Assembly: GCF_000373985.1 (NCBI RefSeq)
Contig: NZ_KB893012.1
Coordinates: 62,001 to 126,000 of the forward strand
DNA length: 64,000 bases
Direction of reading: 5' to 3'
From: Desulfobacter curvatus DSM 3379
GTDB lineage: Bacteria; Desulfobacterota; Desulfobacteria; Desulfobacterales; Desulfobacteraceae
This document shows positions 60,107 through 64,000 of this stretch, piece by piece. Under the pieces are notes generated by a model. That model was not told the origin of the DNA. It did no database searches and saw nothing but the letters and a program-made list of their open reading frames with translations. Numbering within the stretch: the stretch's first letter is position 1; each line of letters starts with the position of its first letter. The position numbers were made by a program, and so were the translations under genes.

Positions 60107-61356
60107 AAGATCTGGAACAATACCGGGAGTGGAGCCAAGCCTGTGTCAAGTGCGGTGCCTGCCGGGCCACATGCCCGGTGTTCAAGGCCGAAAACACCGA
60201 AGGCGGTGTGGCCCGGGGGAAAATTGCCCTTGCCCAGGCCATGATGGAGGGACAAGTCTTTGCCGAAGAGAGGCTGATCCATGATTTGTCCCAGTGTCTG
60301 CTGTGCGGCAGTTGCACCAACCTGTGCCCTAACCAGGTGCCCACCGCGGAGATCGTGGCTGCGGCCCGCAGGGAAGTGGCTCGGCAAAAAGGGTTGTCCG
60401 GATTTGGTAAAGGCGTGGCGACACTGCTGACGCATAAAAAAGCCATGGATTGGATGAGTAAAAGCGGTGATCTGGCTTCCCGGCTTCTGTGTCGGCAGAT
60501 TCCCGAAACAAGTGGCTTAAAACTGCGGTTTCCTGTTCCGGGCATCCCCCGGGAACGTACGTTTCCCAGACCGTCATTCAAACCATTTTTGAACAGAGAT
60601 ATCCGGCAGACGGTTTCCCCTTCAGCAAGTCACAGGGTACTTTTTTTCACCGGGTGCGGTATCAATTATCTGTACCCCGAAATCGGTGAGTGCCTGGTTC
60701 GTATTCTCAACTTCATGGGGGTCCATGTGAGCCTCACCAACGAACAGGTATGTTGCGGGCTTCCCGCCCTGTCCGCCGGTGCAGGAGATGCGGTTCAAAC
60801 CCTTGCCCAAAGAAATTTAAAGGCCCTGAAACTCCACGCCTTTGACTATGTACTCACTGCCTGCGCCTCCTGCCACGGGGCCCTGGCTGGGATTTATCCG
60901 ACCCTTGGGGCGGACTATCAGCCCTTTGCCGAAAAGACCCGGGACATCATGGATTTTGTGATGGATTTTGACCTGGTCGGCCGGCTGGCATCTTTGCCCC
61001 GATCAGAGGACCGGATTAAGGTCACCTACCACGACCCCTGCCATCTGCGAAATCATGGCCTGACCCGGGCCCCCAGGCAATTGCTTTCTGCCTTGCCCCA
61101 GGTTGACTTTGTTGAGATGGCTGATGCGGCAACCTGCTGCGGCCTGGGCGGAACCTTTTCCGTACACCATTACGAAACCAGTCAGATGATAGGCAACCAA
61201 AAAGCGAACCATGTCGCCCAAAGCGGCGCTGAGATCGTTGCAACGGCCTGTCCCGGATGCATGATTCAGCTCCGGGACAGCTTGAATCGCCAGAATATTC
61301 CTGCAAGGGTGGCCCATCTTCTTGAACTGGTTTCCCAGGCACTTCCCGGCAAATAA
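60103..61356 (+). CDS. glcF: Iron-sulfur partner of the 2-hydroxyacid dehydrogenase, GlcF/CCG-domain type
   Basis: A 417-residue protein. Two [4Fe-4S] ferredoxin motifs stand near the N-terminus (CVKCGACRATCP and CLLCGSCTNLCP). Two CCG domains follow (FFTGCGINYLYPEIG with CCGLPALSAGAGD, and YHDPCHLRNH with CCGLGGTFS), as in GlcF, LldE and heterodisulfide-reductase-type proteins. It should carry electrons from GlcD to the menaquinone pool or another acceptor. Confidence 0.92.
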   Translation: MKDLEQYREWSQACVKCGACRATCPVFKAENTEGGVARGKIALAQAMMEGQVFAEERLIHDLSQCLLCGSCTNLCPNQVPTAEIVAAARREVARQKGLSGFGKGVATLLTHKKAMDWMSKSGDLASRLLCRQIPETSGLKLRFPVPGIPRERTFPRPSFKPFLNRDIRQTVSPSASHRVLFFTGCGINYLYPEIGECLVRILNFMGVHVSLTNEQVCCGLPALSAGAGDAVQTLAQRNLKALKLHAFDYVLTACASCHGALAGIYPTLGADYQPFAEKTRDIMDFVMDFDLVGRLASLPRSEDRIKVTYHDPCHLRNHGLTRAPRQLLSALPQVDFVEMADAATCCGLGGTFSVHHYETSQMIGNQKANHVAQSGAEIVATACPGCMIQLRDSLNRQNIPARVAHLLELVSQALPGK

Positions 61357-61529
61357 ATAGAGTTTTGATTTACTTCATTTCATTGGAATGATATTCTTTA
61401 ACGGTCGATTAATAGAGCATAAATAAAAAAGAGTTTCAATGATATCCGGCGATAAATCGTCGGGGGAATAATCTGTTTATCTACAAAATTATTTTCAGTA
61501 AGCAGCAGGCCGTACAACAGGAGTATTTT

Positions 61530-64000
61530 ATGAATTTCAATGATCCGAATCGCATTTTATTCGTCATGGAAGAGATTGAACGTATAATCAAAATACAATC
61601 CGATGCCGATGACGTCTTAGATCAAATTCTTAAAAAAATGCTTGAATTTTTTTCATGCGATCGGGCCTGGTTGTTCTATCCGTGTAATCCTGATCTGCCG
61701 ACATTTGAAGTGGTATATGAGAGAACCACACCTTTGTTTCCCGGTGCAAAGGCACTGAATACAACTGTGCCGATGACCCGTGATATGGCAGAATACTGTA
61801 ACCGTGCACTTTCGAATAGCGGGTGTCCGGAAATTGATCCACGCCCGGGTCAAAAAATGAGCAATGACATTGCCTTGAAATTCAATGTTAAATCCTTGAT
61901 ATTCATGGCGTTGAACCCCCAAAATGATGACGCTTGGATGTTTGGTATGCATCATTGCGAAATAAACCATCACTGGAACAATAATGAGAGATATCTTTTT
62001 AAAATCATCGGGCTAAGAATTACAAAACTTATCGAGAATTTAATTTTTATCAAACAAATAACCGAGAGCGAGAAGAAGTATCGCAAGCTATTTGAGACCG
62101 TTTCCGATGCAATTTATTTGATATCCGGAAAAGGGAAAATCATTGATGCAAACCAAGGTGCATGCGTGTGTCTGGGTCGGACAAAAGAGGAAATACTCGA
62201 TCTGTATATAGATGACGTGGATCAAAATTTCTCGGTGGAGGAAATTTTATCTTTTTGGGATAAAGTGCCGTTTAATACCTCTAAAAAATTTGAATCCATT
62301 CATAAAACCAAAAATAATGATTTAATATCCGTCGAAGTTATCGGTCAAAAATTTAGATTCAAGAACGCGACATGTTATTATGTTGTTGCAAAGGACATCA
62401 CGGAGCGTCAAAAAGCAGAGAAGTTTTTGAAAGAAAGTGAAGAACGATTTCGAAACTTGATGGAAAATGTAGATGCTGTTGCTGTCCAGGGATATGGGCT
62501 TGATGGGACAACTCAGTATTGGAATAAAGCATCGGAAAGGCTTTATGGATATACACGGCAAGAGGCGATTGGCCGCAGTCTTCTTGATCTGATTATTCCA
62601 CCGGAGATGAGGCCTGTTGTGGCTGAAGAAATGCGTAAAATGGCGGGGTCCGGCCGTCCCATCCCTTCGGGGGAGCTGTTGCTGATGCATAAAGACGGCT
62701 CTCAAGTACCGGTTATCTCCCATCATGTCATTGTAGAGGTACCGGGGCGTGCTCGGGAACTCTTTTGTCTTGATATCGATATTTCCGAGCGCAAACAGGC
62801 GGAAACCACACTCCGGCAAAGTGAAGAAAAGTTCAGAACTCTGGTGAACACAGCCCCTTTTGGTATCCAGCTTACCGATTTAGAAGGCAAAATTGTTTAC
62901 AGCAACCCTGCCCATCATCACATACAAGGTTACGAACCGGATCAACTCATCGGCATGTATTTATGGGACTTGACGGCAGATGACGGCCACCGTACAGAAA
63001 TCAGGGAATATTATCAGAACATCATCAGCAAAAAACCTGAACCGACACTGTATTTTACCCGGGAAAAAACCAGGGATGACCGGGAAATAGATGTCCAGAT
63101 AAACTGGGATTATATCCGGAACGAAAAAGATGAGGTTACGGGTATTATCAGCATTATTGAAGATATCAGCGAACGTAAGCAGGCAGATGCGGAACGGGAA
63201 AAACTCCAGAAACAACTCAACCAGGCCCAGAAAATGGAGGCAGTTGGACGCCTGGCCGGGGGCGTGGCCCATGATTTTAATAATATGTTGGGGGTGATAC
63301 TGGGATATGTGGAATTGGCCTTTGAAAAAATAGATCCTGATCAGGAGTTGTATGCTGATTTCGAAGAAATTCAAAAAGCTGCCGAACGGTCGGCTGATTT
63401 GACAAAACAATTGCTGACCTTTGCCAGAAAACAGGTCATTGCTCCGGAAGTGCTTGACCTGAACGATGCTGTAGATAGTATGCTGAAAATGCTGCGCAGA
63501 CTTATTGGTGAGAATATTGAGCTTTTATGGTTACCGGCCGATGAGTTGTGGCCGGTCAAAATAGATCCGAGCCAGATCAATCAAATCCTGGCCAATCTGT
63601 GTGTCAATGCCCGGGATGCCATTGCCGGTGTGGGCAAACTTACCATTGAAACGCAAATGAAGACGTTTGATCAAATATATTGTGCCGGTCACCCGGGATT
63701 TATAACCGGAGATTATGTGATGCTGGCGGTAACGGATAATGGCTGCGGCATGAACAAAGAGATGTTGAACAATTTGTTTGAACCGTTTTTCACCACCAAG
63801 AATGTAGGTGAGGGCACCGGGCTTGGCCTGGCCATAATTTACGGTATCGTTAAACAGAATAACGGCTTTGTCAATGTTTACAGCGAACCGGGGCAGGGAA
63901 CCTCTTTCAAAATATACCTGCCCCGGTTCCACCCGTCTGAGGACGCCCAGGAAGAGGCCCTTCCGGAAAAATCCGTCCCCACCGGAAACGAAACCGTATT
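61530..64000 (+). CDS. Multi-PAS sensor histidine kinase (3' end outside window)
   Basis: At least 823 residues with no stop before the right edge. Residues about 1-175 look like a GAF-type domain (LEFFSCDRAWLFYPCNPDLP). Three PAS domains follow: KYRKLFETVSDAIYLIS, RFRNLMENVDAVAVQG and KFRTLVNTAPFGIQLTD, each ending in a DITER/DISERK-type joint. The kinase core shows the H-box VGRLAGGVAHDFNNMLGVI, N-box NLCVNARDAI, G-boxes VTDNGCGMNKEML and GEGTGLGLAIIYGIV. The H-box type and the tail EDAQEEALPEKSVP suggest a receiver domain follows, as in hybrid kinases. No membrane segment is visible, so the sensor is cytosolic. AGGAG lies upstream of the ATG. Confidence 0.9.
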   Translation, partial: MNFNDPNRILFVMEEIERIIKIQSDADDVLDQILKKMLEFFSCDRAWLFYPCNPDLPTFEVVYERTTPLFPGAKALNTTVPMTRDMAEYCNRALSNSGCPEIDPRPGQKMSNDIALKFNVKSLIFMALNPQNDDAWMFGMHHCEINHHWNNNERYLFKIIGLRITKLIENLIFIKQITESEKKYRKLFETVSDAIYLISGKGKIIDANQGACVCLGRTKEEILDLYIDDVDQNFSVEEILSFWDKVPFNTSKKFESIHKTKNNDLISVEVIGQKFRFKNATCYYVVAKDITERQKAEKFLKESEERFRNLMENVDAVAVQGYGLDGTTQYWNKASERLYGYTRQEAIGRSLLDLIIPPEMRPVVAEEMRKMAGSGRPIPSGELLLMHKDGSQVPVISHHVIVEVPGRARELFCLDIDISERKQAETTLRQSEEKFRTLVNTAPFGIQLTDLEGKIVYSNPAHHHIQGYEPDQLIGMYLWDLTADDGHRTEIREYYQNIISKKPEPTLYFTREKTRDDREIDVQINWDYIRNEKDEVTGIISIIEDISERKQADAEREKLQKQLNQAQKMEAVGRLAGGVAHDFNNMLGVILGYVELAFEKIDPDQELYADFEEIQKAAERSADLTKQLLTFARKQVIAPEVLDLNDAVDSMLKMLRRLIGENIELLWLPADELWPVKIDPSQINQILANLCVNARDAIAGVGKLTIETQMKTFDQIYCAGHPGFITGDYVMLAVTDNGCGMNKEMLNNLFEPFFTTKNVGEGTGLGLAIIYGIVKQNNGFVNVYSEPGQGTSFKIYLPRFHPSEDAQEEALPEKSVPTGNETV

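Overview
The window reads as a chromosome segment of a strictly anaerobic, acetate-oxidising sulfate reducer of the Desulfobacteraceae type (Desulfobacter, Desulfobacula or a relative). This is inferred from gene content: ATP sulfurylase, a B-type succinate:quinone oxidoreductase with fused cytochrome b, a MaeB-type malic enzyme, several acetate-type transporters, a GlcD/GlcF-type 2-hydroxyacid dehydrogenase, and an in-frame UGA that looks like a selenocysteine codon. No rRNA, tRNA, CRISPR array, phage or insertion sequence was recognised.

Layout. 1-5915 (+): end of ribBA, ribH, nusB, a metallo-beta-lactamase-fold hydrolase, a fused pabBC, a probable DUF1573 selenoprotein and a HAD phosphatase. 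5912-7397: sat with its own promoter and a strong terminator. 7724-10000 (-): a PiT phosphate permease carrying a PhoU-like tail. 10234-16293 (-): the conserved translation block ffh, rpsP, khpA, rimM, trmD, a SPOUT methyltransferase, rplS, rnhB, yraN, rsmI. 16395-20547: rlmN, a PP-loop tRNA-thiolase-like gene, nth and cfa. 20591-26391 (-): a livKHMGF-type ABC transporter ending in an unusual PaaK-like gene. 27196-33575 (+): maeB, then sdhCAB. 33687-39906: a membrane protein, a cytosolic cNMP-CBS-DUF294 protein, a dynamin-like GTPase and a DUF2333 protein.

34574-55978 forms an acetate transport and sensing region. It holds four paralogous DUF294 nucleotidyltransferase-like proteins, three of them fused to membrane sCache/PAS sensor modules. 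It also holds a DUF3360 permease, a sigma-54 activator, a SatP/YaaH acetate transporter behind a textbook -24/-12 promoter, the wreck of an oxalate/formate-type antiporter, and a DUF485-ActP pair. A near-identical 21-bp element lies upstream of both satP and the DUF485-actP pair. The DUF294 genes look AT-richer than the housekeeping blocks.

57349-64000 (+): an AEC permease, a TRAP permease remnant, a glcD-glcF pair for lactate or glycolate oxidation, and a multi-PAS hybrid-type histidine kinase that runs off the right edge.

How the parts fit (inference): acetate and related acids enter through SatP, ActP and perhaps DUF3360, and are oxidised through the TCA cycle, in which SDH acts. MaeB links malate to pyruvate, Sat activates sulfate as electron acceptor, and the DUF294 sensors together with the sigma-54 activator tune uptake. 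The best candidates for new biology are the UGA-containing DUF1573 protein, the DUF294 sensor family with its shared regulatory element, and the structured leader upstream of maeB.
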